64,000 nucleotides of DNA from contig JACQFP010000050.1 of NCBI GenBank assembly GCA_016200005.1, positions 1 to 64,000 of the forward strand. The letters run 5' to 3'. This DNA comes from Verrucomicrobiota bacterium (GTDB lineage Bacteria; Verrucomicrobiota; Verrucomicrobiia; Limisphaerales; PALSA-1396). Made by a program: the position numbers and the translations under genes. Below, one piece after another: positions 1 through 9,211 of this stretch. How positions within the stretch are numbered: position 1 is the first letter of the stretch; each line of letters starts with the position of its first letter. Below the pieces are notes generated by a model, which was given only the letters and a program-made list of their open reading frames with translations, did no database searches and was not told the DNA's origin.

Positions 1-319
1 CCCGGACGTGGCAGGCGACGGATGCCTGCGGCAACAGTTCACAATGCAGCCAGAAGGTGACCATCGTGGATACGACCGCGCCGGTGATTGATTGCAGCGC
101 CAGTCCCAACAAGACTGTGCAACAGGGGACGGCCTGGACCTTTGATCCGCCGACGGCGACCGACAACAGCGGCGGCAACGTGATCACGATCGTCAGCACG
201 GTGACCAACACCAGCGGTCATTGCGGGACGACCTTTGACGCGACCCGGACGTGGCAGGCGACGGATGCCTGCGGCAACAGTTCACAATGCAGCCAGAAGG
301 TGACCATCGTGGATACGAC
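1..319 (+). repeat. 243-bp tandem repeat within HYR-domain coding region
   Basis: Bases 1-76 are identical to 244-319, a period of 243 bp or exactly 81 codons. The identity at DNA level indicates recent duplication or gene conversion of one HYR-like domain; repeat number upstream cannot be seen. Confidence 0.9.
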
Positions 320-1169
320 TCCGCCCACCGTAACTATCACTAGTCCGACCAATGGTACCATTTTCATCGCGCCGGCCAGTTTTACGGTACTGGCCGAGGC
401 GCACGACCCGGACGGCGTGATTGCCAAGGTCGAGTTTTTTGCTAATGCAAGCAAAGTGGGTGAAGCGACGAATGGCGAGCCTTACTTTATCGTTCTGACC
501 AATGTGCAGGCGGGCAATCACACGTTGGTTGCAATCGCCATAGACGGTTGCGGGCTGGCGGCCACGTCGGCGCCGGTGAGCATTACCGTGCTCGAGCGTC
601 CACCGTTGAGCTTTGTCAGTGAAATCCATTTCAACCCGCAAACTGGCCTGTATGAGCAGACCGTGCGGGTGAGCAATCCGACGTATTCCACGTTTGATGC
701 CGTGCGGCTTTATGTTTACGGACTGACGAACAATACGACTGTTTACAACGCCTCTGGTAACACGAACGGGGTGCCCTTCATTGAATCGCACACTGCGGTC
801 GCACCGGGCAGCTACATCGATCTGCTCATCGAATACTACGTGCCCTCGGACATCATCCCGGACCCAACCTTGCTCGCTGCCCTGGTGCCGCCGCCCGAAG
901 GCGGTGGTGCGGTCGCCCAAGGGGTAGGCCAGCACATCAACCGCGGATTCATGCGGCCGGACCAGACGTTCCTGGTTGAGTTTGCTTCCGTATCCAACCG
1001 CGTGTATTCCGTGCAGTACACCAGTGACTTGAAGGAGTGGAAGGCGGTGCAGCCAGCCATCACCGGCAACGGTACCTGGATCCAGTGGATCGACAATGGC
1101 CAACCAAAGACCGATAGCGCGCCCGCAACCCAAAAGCAGCGCTTCTACCGCGTGATCCTGTTGCCATAA
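1..1169 (+). CDS. Secreted HYR/Ig-repeat protein, C-terminal part (5' end outside window)
   Basis: The reading frame is open to the left edge (frame beginning at base 3), so this is the C-terminal ~388 residues of a larger protein. What is visible, in order: an HYR-like repeat of 81 residues (TIVDTT...ATDACGNSSQCSQK), the end of a preceding copy, an Ig-like domain starting at VTITSPTNGT, a domain of unknown type (roughly 665-950), and a C-terminal segment with VYSVQYTSDLKEW and RFYRVILLP. The same C-terminal pattern recurs in the PQQ-dehydrogenase protein (6503-9211) and the subtilase (46461-47972). The repeats suggest an adhesive or structural extracellular protein; the enzymatic function, if any, lies outside the window. 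A probable outer-membrane protein follows 27 bp downstream. Confidence 0.8.
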   Translation, partial: RTWQATDACGNSSQCSQKVTIVDTTAPVIDCSASPNKTVQQGTAWTFDPPTATDNSGGNVITIVSTVTNTSGHCGTTFDATRTWQATDACGNSSQCSQKVTIVDTTPPTVTITSPTNGTIFIAPASFTVLAEAHDPDGVIAKVEFFANASKVGEATNGEPYFIVLTNVQAGNHTLVAIAIDGCGLAATSAPVSITVLERPPLSFVSEIHFNPQTGLYEQTVRVSNPTYSTFDAVRLYVYGLTNNTTVYNASGNTNGVPFIESHTAVAPGSYIDLLIEYYVPSDIIPDPTLLAALVPPPEGGGAVAQGVGQHINRGFMRPDQTFLVEFASVSNRVYSVQYTSDLKEWKAVQPAITGNGTWIQWIDNGQPKTDSAPATQKQRFYRVILLP

Positions 1170-1196
1170 CCTATCAAATCAATCAGAGTGCCGCGC

Positions 1197-2309
1197 ATGA
1201 AAAACCATAGTCTCAGGCAGTGCATCATCCCTTCGATGGTGTTTGTGGCTCAGTTGTCTTGGGCACAAACCTCAACTACGAACGTCCCTGCCCCCGCTGA
1301 ATCATCGCGTGCAGCGACCTTGGAATCCGCAGTGCCGCTGGCGCGCAACCGGATCAGCGTCAGTTACCGGATGGGTCTCAACATCACGGCGGACTTCAAG
1401 CGGCTCGGCGGTTTCGCAGCATTGAGCGATCCCGGCCCGGCGACGGGCGGCGCGGAAACCCGCAATTACGATGACGGCTACAACCGCGTGGACATCTCCG
1501 GAAATAATCATGGCCCCGGTTTTGAAAACACAACCTGGTATTGGGGTTACCAGAATTCCGGTTCCCTTCAAGGGAACAACATAGTCCTCAACAGCTCCTC
1601 CTCGCCGGCCAATGCCGTTTCAAAAAACCGGGACGACGGCCCCGAGCACGGCGTTGAGATCAGCTACAGTCGTGAATTGTATCGCGAGAAGAAGTGGCGG
1701 TTCGGCCTGGAGGCGGCCTTAGGATACACCCCGCTCAGCATCAGCGATGGCCGGACGTTGATGAACCGCGTGGACCGCATCACTGACTCGTTCGTTCTCC
1801 CGAGCGGCGTTGTGGCGCCCCCCGCCCCCTACAATGGCACATTTCAAGGGCCAGGCGCGGTCATCAGTTCCACTCCGGTGCGCAACACAACCGTCGTCTC
1901 CCAGACCGCGACCATCACCGGTGAGCGGAACCTGGATGCCGATGTATTTGCCATCCGGCTTGGCCCGTACGTGGAGGTGCCGCTCAGTGAAAAGTTTTCA
2001 TTGATTTTCAATGGCGGTCTGGCCTTGGTGGTGGGTCACACTGATTTCAGCTTTCGTGAGACTGTGACGATTGCCGACGCCGGCCTGGTTACGCCGCTCC
2101 GCTCCGATTCCGGTACCCAGACTGATTTCCTTGTCGGCGGTTACGTCGGCGCCAACCTCGCCTACGCGCTGACGAAGGAAGTCAGCTTGTTCAGCGGCGT
2201 GCAATTTCAAGCCGCAGGCCGTTCGGTCAACCGTGAGGCCGGCAAGGTATCGATCCTCAACCTCGGCGAATCGGTCATCGTGTCCTTCGGCGTGAGCTAC
2301 TCCTTCTGA
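1197..2309 (+). CDS. Probable outer-membrane beta-barrel protein
   Basis: I chose ATG 1197 over GTG 1188 because it starts a clean signal peptide (MKNHSLRQC..., cleavage near QLSWAQ) giving 370 residues. The body alternates polar and hydrophobic residues, is rich in Gly/Asn/aromatics, and ends in the aromatic-terminated strand VSFGVSYSF, all typical of outer-membrane barrels recognised by the BAM machinery. No specific family is recognised. The gene lies 27 bp after the HYR protein on the same strand, so the two may be co-transcribed and act together at the cell surface; that is inference. Confidence 0.6.
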   Translation: MKNHSLRQCIIPSMVFVAQLSWAQTSTTNVPAPAESSRAATLESAVPLARNRISVSYRMGLNITADFKRLGGFAALSDPGPATGGAETRNYDDGYNRVDISGNNHGPGFENTTWYWGYQNSGSLQGNNIVLNSSSSPANAVSKNRDDGPEHGVEISYSRELYREKKWRFGLEAALGYTPLSISDGRTLMNRVDRITDSFVLPSGVVAPPAPYNGTFQGPGAVISSTPVRNTTVVSQTATITGERNLDADVFAIRLGPYVEVPLSEKFSLIFNGGLALVVGHTDFSFRETVTIADAGLVTPLRSDSGTQTDFLVGGYVGANLAYALTKEVSLFSGVQFQAAGRSVNREAGKVSILNLGESVIVSFGVSYSF

Positions 2310-2602
2310 GTCGGCCGAATCAGAAGTGGCTGGAGAAACTGTCAGGGTGCTTCGTTCTGCTGCGATGGTTTAAGTTGGCGTCCACCTTGGACGTTTTGCT
2401 TTCCGGTAAACAACCCGCCCGGCTTTCGATCAAGAAACGCCGACATCTTTTCCCGTCCGTCGCGAGCCTTGACTTCGCGCGCCCACGCTTCCAAGATGCC
2501 GATGGTATGGGCCGGAAATCCTTTTTCCTAAAACATCGCCCGGGCGGGCTCCGGGAGGAAAGGCTGTTTCCTGTTTCCATTCCAGAAAGTGAAGGGTTTT
2601 AT

Positions 2603-3097
2603 ATGGAAAGTAAGATGTGGCGGTCGTGTTTGGTGGCAGCGTTGGTCGGGGTTTCTTTGTTCCTCCGGGTAACACCGGTCTGGAGTCAGGATCGCGACGA
2701 ACCTGGCGCGCGGCTTGAGCGCTTGGAACGACGCGTTAATGAAATGGCCGAACGCCAGGAACAACTCCTGCGCCGGCTTGGTGCTCAAATGGAACACCAA
2801 AGGGCGATGATCCCGCCAGGAGCCGAAAACTTCCGCGCGCCGCTGCCGCCCCCCGGCGTGCCGGCACGGGGGCCGCAAAACCCACACGCCGCGAGGGTGG
2901 CGAAGGGCTTGCATGATGCGTTGGGACTGCTCTTCCTCATCGGAATTATCTGCAACATCCTGCTCACGATCTGGATTTTCACCGATATCCGGAAGCGCGG
3001 CGAAGGCTCGGGCATCTTCGTAGCGCTGGCGCTGGTCGCGGGGATTCCGGCGGCAATCATTTACTCGCTGGTGCGACTCGGCGACAAGAAAACCTGA
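2603..3097 (+). CDS. Small membrane protein with N-terminal coiled coil
   Basis: The open frame extends back to 2375, but ATG 2603, preceded by a gaagg ribosome-binding site, begins a convincing signal sequence (MESKMWRSCLVAALVGVSLF), giving 164 residues. After the signal there is a short heptad-like coiled coil (LERLERRVNEMAERQEQLLR), a Pro-rich linker, then two membrane helices (LLFLIGIICNILLTIWIF and IFVALALVAGIPAAIIYSLV) separated by a charged turn. The last segment resembles the PLDc_N-type membrane module found alone in many bacteria. Function unknown. The preceding ~290 bp (2310-2602) holds no gene I can support. Confidence 0.6.
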   Translation: MESKMWRSCLVAALVGVSLFLRVTPVWSQDRDEPGARLERLERRVNEMAERQEQLLRRLGAQMEHQRAMIPPGAENFRAPLPPPGVPARGPQNPHAARVAKGLHDALGLLFLIGIICNILLTIWIFTDIRKRGEGSGIFVALALVAGIPAAIIYSLVRLGDKKT

Positions 3098-3218
3098 CGG
3101 TCACACTGCTGCGAGTGGAGGGGATGCCGGGTGGCGCGGAACGTGACCCCGCGCAAAGGACGATGCTCCGAACTTGTCTCGGGCGACGAGACGACCGAAA
3201 CTGCCGCCACGCTTCGAT

Positions 3219-4130
3219 TCAAGGAATCAAGACCCGCAACGTCCGTGGCACGGCTTCAAAATGAACGGGCGTGTGGCCGACGAATTCACCGTCCGCCTCG
3301 ACGTCCAGCGGCAGGTCTGGTTCCACCATCAGCGTTCGCGCGGTGAGATAGCGCACCTTGCGATGGGTAACGTGGCGACCCCGGCAGACGCGCCAGAGCA
3401 GTCCGACGGCAGCCCAACGGCCCACGGTCTCGCACACGTTCACGTTCAACAGGCCGTCGTCCATCCGCGCGCCGGGCGACAGCCTGATGCCGCCGCCCGA
3501 CAGTTCGCCGTTGCTCGCACACACCAGCAGAAAACGGTTTTCCCAAGTCTGACCGTCACAGGTCACGCGCATTCGCGGCGCCGTGCAGCTCCAGATGGCG
3601 CGGAGCGCTCCCACGGGATAGGCAAGGCGCTGGCCGAAGATGCGTTTGACGCGCGGCGTGGTCCGCTTCACCACTTCACCGACGATGCCAACGCCCCCGT
3701 AAAGCAGAGCGTGACGCGTCACCGACATCCCTCGCCCCTGACACTGGATCCGGATCACGTCCAGGGCTTTGGTGCGTTCGCCACGCAGAGCCAGTCGCGC
3801 CTGCTCCGCATCGTTGATGCCGCACAAGCGGGCAGTGTCGTTTCCGGTGCCCAAGGGAATTACGCCCAGAAGCGTGTTCGTTGCGCCGGAGAGCAAAAGT
3901 CCGCTGGCCACCTCGAAAAGCGTTCCGTCGCCGCCGACCGCCACGACGACGTCGCATTCACGATTCAGGTCATGCGCCAAGCGCACGGCGTCGCCGGGCC
4001 GCGCTGTGAACAGCAACTTCTCCGGAACGCCGTCTTGACGAAACTGGTCTCGCAATCCCGTCCACCGCGCCTGGCCACGACCGGCACCCGCCACTGGGTT
4101 GACGATGAACCCGATTCGCTTGCGCATCAT
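3219..4130 (-). CDS. Diacylglycerol kinase-family lipid kinase (YegS/DgkB-like)
   Basis: A 303-residue protein with the family's nucleotide-binding signature VAVGGDGTLFEVASGLL at about residues 80-97, followed by VIPLGTGNDTARLCGI, and an N-terminal IGFIVNPVAGAGRG loop. These define the DAGK catalytic domain (ATP-dependent phosphorylation of diacylglycerol, sphingoid bases or related lipids); the substrate cannot be read from sequence. Two ATGs occur (4130, 4127). The first overlaps the uvrB stop as ATGA, so translation is probably coupled to uvrB. There is no obvious functional link to DNA repair. Confidence 0.88.
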   Translation of the reverse strand: MMRKRIGFIVNPVAGAGRGQARWTGLRDQFRQDGVPEKLLFTARPGDAVRLAHDLNRECDVVVAVGGDGTLFEVASGLLLSGATNTLLGVIPLGTGNDTARLCGINDAEQARLALRGERTKALDVIRIQCQGRGMSVTRHALLYGGVGIVGEVVKRTTPRVKRIFGQRLAYPVGALRAIWSCTAPRMRVTCDGQTWENRFLLVCASNGELSGGGIRLSPGARMDDGLLNVNVCETVGRWAAVGLLWRVCRGRHVTHRKVRYLTARTLMVEPDLPLDVEADGEFVGHTPVHFEAVPRTLRVLIP

Positions 4131-6349
4131 GAATGTTTGAATCGCCCCGCGGCGCCTTTGACTTTCCGATAACTTACGCCCTTCGCCGATTTCGCATCCT
4201 TCGCCGGTTGTGAATCGTCAATCGCGCGTTTCAACTCCTTGATCTGATCGCGCAACAAAGCGGCTTTCTCGAACTCCAGATTATTCGCGGCGGCGAGCAT
4301 TTCATGTTCGAGCTCATTGATCGTCTCAGTGATGTCCACGTCCATCCCCGCGTCGCGCAACACGCTGCTGGCTTCCCTGCGCTTCGATTCGTACGTGGCC
4401 AGACTTTCCTCCACGGCGCGGCTGACGCTGCGGGGCGTGATGTTGTGTTCTTTGTTATAAGCGACCTGCTTGGTGCGACGATACTCCGTGACTGCCAGGA
4501 ATCTTTTGATGCTGTCCGTCATCACATCGGCGTAGAGGATGACTTCGCCATTGAGATGACGCGCGGCGCGTCCCGCCGTTTGAATCAAACTCGTCTCGCT
4601 GCGGAGGAAACCCTCCTTGTCCGCGTCCAGAATGGCGACGAGCGAAACTTCCGGCAAATCGAGTCCCTCGCGCAGCAGGTTGATGCCGACGAGCACGTCG
4701 AACTCGCCCTTGCGTAGTGCGCGCAAAATCTCGACGCGCTCAATCGCATCAATCTCGCTGTGCAGATAGCGCACGTTCACGCCGATGTCGCGCAGGTAAT
4801 CTGTCAATTCTTCCGCCGTCCGCTTTGTGAGCGTCGTGACGAGAATGCGTTCCTTCAGGTCCGCGCGCTTGCGGGCTTCCTCGATGAGATCGTCAATCTG
4901 TCCTTTGAGCGGCTTGAGCGTGACTTTGGGATCGATGAGTCCGGTCGGGCGCACGACGAGTTCCACAACGCCCGGACTTCCTCTCGCCCGGCTTTCGGCC
5001 ACCCTCTCCCCATCGGAAGGGGAGAGGGACGGGGTGAGGGGCGCTCGTTTCATATCCGTAGCCGCCGACGTGAGTCGGCTCTGATCACATTCCAAGGAAG
5101 AATGAGCGGACTCACGTCCGCTGTTACGATCTTGGATTACACTCTCCCGCGCCCACTCGATCTCCCGCTTCGCCGGCGTGGCGCTCACGTAAATCGTCTG
5201 CTTCTGCATCCCTTGAAATTCCTCGAAGCGCAGCGGGCGATTATCCAGCGCGCTGGGCAACCGAAATCCGTGCTCGACCAACACCGTCTTGCGCGAACGG
5301 TCGCCCTCGAACATGCCGCCGATCTGCGGCACGGTGGCGTGCGACTCATCAATCACCGTCAGAAAGTCGCTCGGGAAGAAATCAATCACCGTCGCCGGTC
5401 GCGAACCCGCCGGGCGGGCCGCGATGTGGCGTGAATAGTTTTCAATACCCGAGCAGACGCCCATTTCCTCCATCATTTCCAGGTCGTATTCGGTGCGCAT
5501 CTTGATGCGCTGCGCTTCGAGCAGCTTGCCGTGCTGCTCAAACCACGCGATGCGCTCGCCCAATTCCTCGCGGATGCTGAGGATGGCGCGCTTCAGTTTT
5601 TCCGGCTGCGTCACGAACTGTTTGCCGGGATAAATCGTCACCGCGTCGAGTGTTTCAATTATGTTTGCCGTCAATGGCTCAAAGCGTGTGATGCGCTCAA
5701 TCTGCTCGCCAAACAATTCGATCCGCAACGCGTCCTCCGTGTAACCCGGGCACAATTCGACGGTGTCGCCGCGGACACGAAAATTGCCGCGCTCGAAAGT
5801 GATGTCGTTCCGGTCATATTGCAAATCCACGAGGCGGCTGAGGAGTTGTTCACGCGTGAGTTCCTGGCCGACGCGAATCGGAATCACCATCGCCTCGTAA
5901 TCCTCCTTGCTGCCAATGCCGTAAATGCACGATACGCTGGCGACGACAATCACGTCGCGCCGCGCAAAGAGGCTGCTCATCGTCGAAAGCCGCAACCGTT
6001 CGATTTCTTCGTTCCGGCTCGAATCCTTCTCGATGAAAGTGTCCGTTCGCGGGATGTACGCCTCTGGCTGGTAATAATCAAAATAGCTGACGAAGTATTC
6101 AACTGCGTTGCGTGGGAAGAAACTCTTGAACTCCGCGTAAAGCTGTGCCGCGAGCGTCTTGTTATGCGAGATGACCAGCGTAGGCTTGTCCACGTTCCTG
6201 ATCACGTTTGCAATCGTGAAGGTCTTGCCCGACCCCGTGACACCGAGCAGCACCTGGTGTTGCGCGCCGGACAACACGCCTTCCGTCAGCTTCGCAATCG
6301 CTTGCGGCTGATCCCCGGCGGGCGCGTAGTTGGAGACGAGTTCATACAT
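4127..6349 (-). CDS. uvrB: Excinuclease ABC subunit B, with an in-frame repeat insertion
   Basis: UvrB is the damage-verifying helicase of nucleotide excision repair; it is loaded by UvrA and recruits UvrC. The protein shows Walker A (GVTGSGKTFTIAN), the beta-hairpin region (YYQPEAYIPRTDTFIEKDSS), VIDESH, IYVSATP, the helicase core (LREGLDLPEVSLVAILDAD) and a C-terminal UVR domain near INELEHEMLAAANNLEFEKA. At 740 residues it is about 60-70 longer than usual. The excess lies at about residues 400-458, between YVSATPAKREIEWAR and VVRPTGLIDP, where normal UvrBs have a few residues. That stretch is encoded by two palindromic repeats (see 4997-5127). All other motifs are intact, so the protein is likely functional. 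It is translationally coupled to the downstream lipid kinase. Confidence 0.97.
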   Translation of the reverse strand: MYELVSNYAPAGDQPQAIAKLTEGVLSGAQHQVLLGVTGSGKTFTIANVIRNVDKPTLVISHNKTLAAQLYAEFKSFFPRNAVEYFVSYFDYYQPEAYIPRTDTFIEKDSSRNEEIERLRLSTMSSLFARRDVIVVASVSCIYGIGSKEDYEAMVIPIRVGQELTREQLLSRLVDLQYDRNDITFERGNFRVRGDTVELCPGYTEDALRIELFGEQIERITRFEPLTANIIETLDAVTIYPGKQFVTQPEKLKRAILSIREELGERIAWFEQHGKLLEAQRIKMRTEYDLEMMEEMGVCSGIENYSRHIAARPAGSRPATVIDFFPSDFLTVIDESHATVPQIGGMFEGDRSRKTVLVEHGFRLPSALDNRPLRFEEFQGMQKQTIYVSATPAKREIEWARESVIQDRNSGRESAHSSLECDQSRLTSAATDMKRAPLTPSLSPSDGERVAESRARGSPGVVELVVRPTGLIDPKVTLKPLKGQIDDLIEEARKRADLKERILVTTLTKRTAEELTDYLRDIGVNVRYLHSEIDAIERVEILRALRKGEFDVLVGINLLREGLDLPEVSLVAILDADKEGFLRSETSLIQTAGRAARHLNGEVILYADVMTDSIKRFLAVTEYRRTKQVAYNKEHNITPRSVSRAVEESLATYESKRREASSVLRDAGMDVDITETINELEHEMLAAANNLEFEKAALLRDQIKELKRAIDDSQPAKDAKSAKGVSYRKVKGAAGRFKHS
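4997..5127. repeat. Two palindromic repeats inserted in frame in uvrB
   Basis: Element 1 (4997-5042) has the form ggccaccctctccccatc..ggggagagggacgggg and matches an intergenic copy at 49661-49712 at 44 of 46 bases by hand alignment. Element 2 has arms at 5058-5081 and 5104-5127 (20 of 24 complementary), and its first 17 bases are identical to the arm at 25343-25359. Both lie inside the uvrB frame and add about 58 residues without a stop codon. Confidence 0.9.
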
Positions 6350-6502
6350 GGTGATGCGAAACTAATGGCGGCAAAATCGGGTGTCAACCAACCGGACTGG
6401 AACTCGGGTGCATCGCGATTCATCGCTTTCCAAATTGCCAGGCTCAACATCGGCCTTGCGAAAGAACAAAGCTGCCCTACTGTTCAATCAACGTTGTATC
6501 TA

Positions 6503-9211
6503 ATGAAAACGGCTTTGTTGTTCGCGAGGTCTTGGCCCGGTCTTGGGTTTCTGCTGTTGGGCTTAGTCCTGACAATCATCAACGTCCCGAATTGCACGGC
6601 CAATAATCCACCGGCGACACCGACGATCACCGAACCCAATCAAGACGGAAAAATTCTCAACCCCGCCGATGTCCACATGGAGACGGCGGCCTTTTCCGAT
6701 GCCGATCCCGGCGATACGCACGTTTGCAGCGACTGGGAAATCTGGAGCATATTTCCCGACGAACTGGTCTGGGTGACGTATTGCATCGGCGGCATCGAGA
6801 AGATTCACACGCACCTGGGCGACGGAGTGTTCACGAATTCGCTGCTCGGCAGGAGTCAATTGCTCTACGACACGGGCTACAAACTTCGCGTGCGCCACAA
6901 GGACAGCAGCGGCGATCCGGGCACGGAATGGAGCGCTTGGGCGGAACGGCCGTTTCACACTGCTTCGCCGGTTCAACCGTCACCTGGCCAACCCGGTTGG
7001 ACGGTGCGCCAACCCGGTTACAAAGTGGAGCTCGTCGCCACCAATTTTCAACTGCCGGTCAACCTCGCGTTTGTGCCAAATCCGACCGGCCATCCCGACG
7101 ATCCCAATTTCTACGTCACCGAGCTTTACGGAACGATCAAGGTGGTCACGGGCGACGGCACGGTCCTGAATTACGCCACGAACCTTCTGAACTATGATCC
7201 CGGTGGGGCATTTCCCGGCTCCGGTGAGCAGGGGTTGGCCGGAATCGTCGTTGATCCGATCACCGGCGATGTGATCGCCGACATGCTTTACAATTCCGGC
7301 GGCAATCATTATCCGAAGATCGTCCGTTTTCACAGCGACGATGGCGGGCTGACCGCCGCCACGCAGACGACGATTCTCAACATGCCGGGTGAAACCCAGG
7401 GGCAATCTCACCAGATTTCCAATCTCTCGTTCGGGCCGGACGGCAAGCTCTACGTGCACATGGGCGACGGGTTCGATGCGACGCGAGGCCAGAACACGAA
7501 TTCATTTCGTGGCAAAATTCTCCGCATGAACCTGGACGGCTCTCCGGCCACGGACAATCCGTTCTACAATGCTGCCAACGGCATCACGGCCACGGATTAC
7601 ATTTACGCCTACGGCCTGCGCAATCCCTTCGGCGGCGCGTGGCGTACGGCGGACACCAACCATTATGAAGTGGAGAACGGGCCGAGTTGGGATCGCTTCG
7701 CCAAGATTTTGCGCGGGCGCAATTACCTCTACGACGGCTCGGACACGAGCATGACAAATTACGCCCTTTACAACTGGATTCCCGCCGTTGGCCCAGTCAA
7801 CCTCGCGTTCATCCAGTCGGAAACCTTCAACGGCAGCGGTTTCCCATCGGACAAATTGGGACATGCATTTGTTTCCGAATCCGGTGGCACCTACGCGTCG
7901 GGTCCGCAGAACAATGGCAAACGCATCACGGAATTTGTATTGGATGCGAACGGCAATCTGTTGAGCGGGCCGACGAAGCTGGTGGAGTATAATGGTTCAG
8001 GCAAAAGCACAGTGGTGGGACTGACCGCGGGTCCGGACGGTTTATATTTCACGGACCTCTACAAAGAAAGCGACACCGTTGCGACCAACCGTGGGGCCAA
8101 CGTTCTGCGCGTTCATTTTATCGGTCTGCCGCCGGCCGGAAGCGGCGACGGGTTGAGCGGCGAGTATTACGACAATGTGGATTTAACGAGCATGAAGTTC
8201 GTTCGTACGAACGCCACGATCGATTTCAATTGGGGCAGCGGCTCGCCCGATCCCGCCATTGGACCGGATACGTTTTCGGTGCGCTGGACAGGTCAGGTTC
8301 AGCCGCAGTTCTCCGAGACTTACACGTTTTATACGCGGACGGACGATGGCGTGCGGCTTTGGGTCGATAACCAATTGCTGGTGGATCGCTGGGTGAACCA
8401 GGGCGCAACGGAGTGGGGTGGCAGCCTCGCGCTCATCGCCTACAAACGCTACGACATCAAAATGGAGTACTACGAAAACGGCGGCAGCGCGGTCGCCCAA
8501 CTTTCCTGGAGCAGCCCGTCCACACCCAAGACCGTCGTTCCGCAATCGCAGCTTTATTCCGGCACCAACCAACCCTTGCCGTTCCGGCTTCAATCCATCG
8601 AGCAACCCACCAATGGTGTCGCGCAAATCAAACTCACCGGCTTGCCGGGTGACATTCAACAAATCGAAACGTCCACCAACCTGCTGAACTGGGCGTTGCT
8701 GAGTTCGTTTACGAATATCACCGGCTTGGTGACCTTCGATGTGCCGATCACCGACAGCTCACCGCAACGCTTCTTCCGTTCGGTCATCAACCAGCAGGCT
8801 TCGACGGAAATCATCCTCGACAATTCCACCGCGACCACCGTCGGCCCGTGGACCGGCGCGAACACAGACGTGGATAAATACGGCGGCAATTATTTCTTCA
8901 AAACGAACGGCACCGGGGCAGCTTCTGTGCAGTTCACGCCGAACCTTCCCGTGGTCGGGAATTACCAGGTTTACGAGTGGCACACGCAGGGGAGCGACCA
9001 CACCACCAACGCGCCCGTGGTGATCACGTTCAATAGCGGGTCGCAAACCAACTTCGTCAATCAACAGGTTGGGGGCGGATATTGGAACTTGCTCGGCGCG
9101 TTCAATTTTGCGGCGGGCACTGCTGGCAGCGTCCGGATCACGGACGCCGCCTCCGACGCCGGGAAAAAAGTTGTGGCCGACGCCATCAAGTTCATTTACC
9201 TCGGACCTTGA
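6503..9211 (+). CDS. Secreted PQQ-type sugar dehydrogenase with PA14 and golvesin-like domains
   Basis: ATG 6503 starts a signal peptide (MKTALLFARSWPGLGFLLLG...); the open frame upstream to 5531 is antisense to uvrB and is rejected. The 902-residue product contains an N-terminal Fn3-like region (TPTITEPNQDG..), a glucose/sorbosone-dehydrogenase-type beta-propeller (about residues 170-530, e.g. FYVTELYGTIKVV, GEQGLAGIVVDP, YAYGLRNPFGGAW), a PA14 domain (LSGEYYDNVDL ... TYTFYTRTDDGVRLWVD), the verrucomicrobial ETSTNLLNWALL...RFFRSV module, and a C-terminal golvesin/Xly-like carbohydrate-binding domain. It probably oxidises or binds an extracellular sugar; PQQ dependence is inferred from the fold. 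The 3' end overlaps the convergent nagA by 16 bp. Confidence 0.85.
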   Translation: MKTALLFARSWPGLGFLLLGLVLTIINVPNCTANNPPATPTITEPNQDGKILNPADVHMETAAFSDADPGDTHVCSDWEIWSIFPDELVWVTYCIGGIEKIHTHLGDGVFTNSLLGRSQLLYDTGYKLRVRHKDSSGDPGTEWSAWAERPFHTASPVQPSPGQPGWTVRQPGYKVELVATNFQLPVNLAFVPNPTGHPDDPNFYVTELYGTIKVVTGDGTVLNYATNLLNYDPGGAFPGSGEQGLAGIVVDPITGDVIADMLYNSGGNHYPKIVRFHSDDGGLTAATQTTILNMPGETQGQSHQISNLSFGPDGKLYVHMGDGFDATRGQNTNSFRGKILRMNLDGSPATDNPFYNAANGITATDYIYAYGLRNPFGGAWRTADTNHYEVENGPSWDRFAKILRGRNYLYDGSDTSMTNYALYNWIPAVGPVNLAFIQSETFNGSGFPSDKLGHAFVSESGGTYASGPQNNGKRITEFVLDANGNLLSGPTKLVEYNGSGKSTVVGLTAGPDGLYFTDLYKESDTVATNRGANVLRVHFIGLPPAGSGDGLSGEYYDNVDLTSMKFVRTNATIDFNWGSGSPDPAIGPDTFSVRWTGQVQPQFSETYTFYTRTDDGVRLWVDNQLLVDRWVNQGATEWGGSLALIAYKRYDIKMEYYENGGSAVAQLSWSSPSTPKTVVPQSQLYSGTNQPLPFRLQSIEQPTNGVAQIKLTGLPGDIQQIETSTNLLNWALLSSFTNITGLVTFDVPITDSSPQRFFRSVINQQASTEIILDNSTATTVGPWTGANTDVDKYGGNYFFKTNGTGAASVQFTPNLPVVGNYQVYEWHTQGSDHTTNAPVVITFNSGSQTNFVNQQVGGGYWNLLGAFNFAAGTAGSVRITDAASDAGKKVVADAIKFIYLGP

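Noticed and set aside
3174-4172. 332-codon plus-strand frame opposite the lipid kinase
   Set aside because: Lipid-kinase motifs GGDGT and LGTGND are on the minus strand; this frame has none.
5531-6502. N-terminal extension of the PQQ-dehydrogenase frame
   Set aside because: It runs antisense through uvrB; a clean signal peptide starts at 6503.
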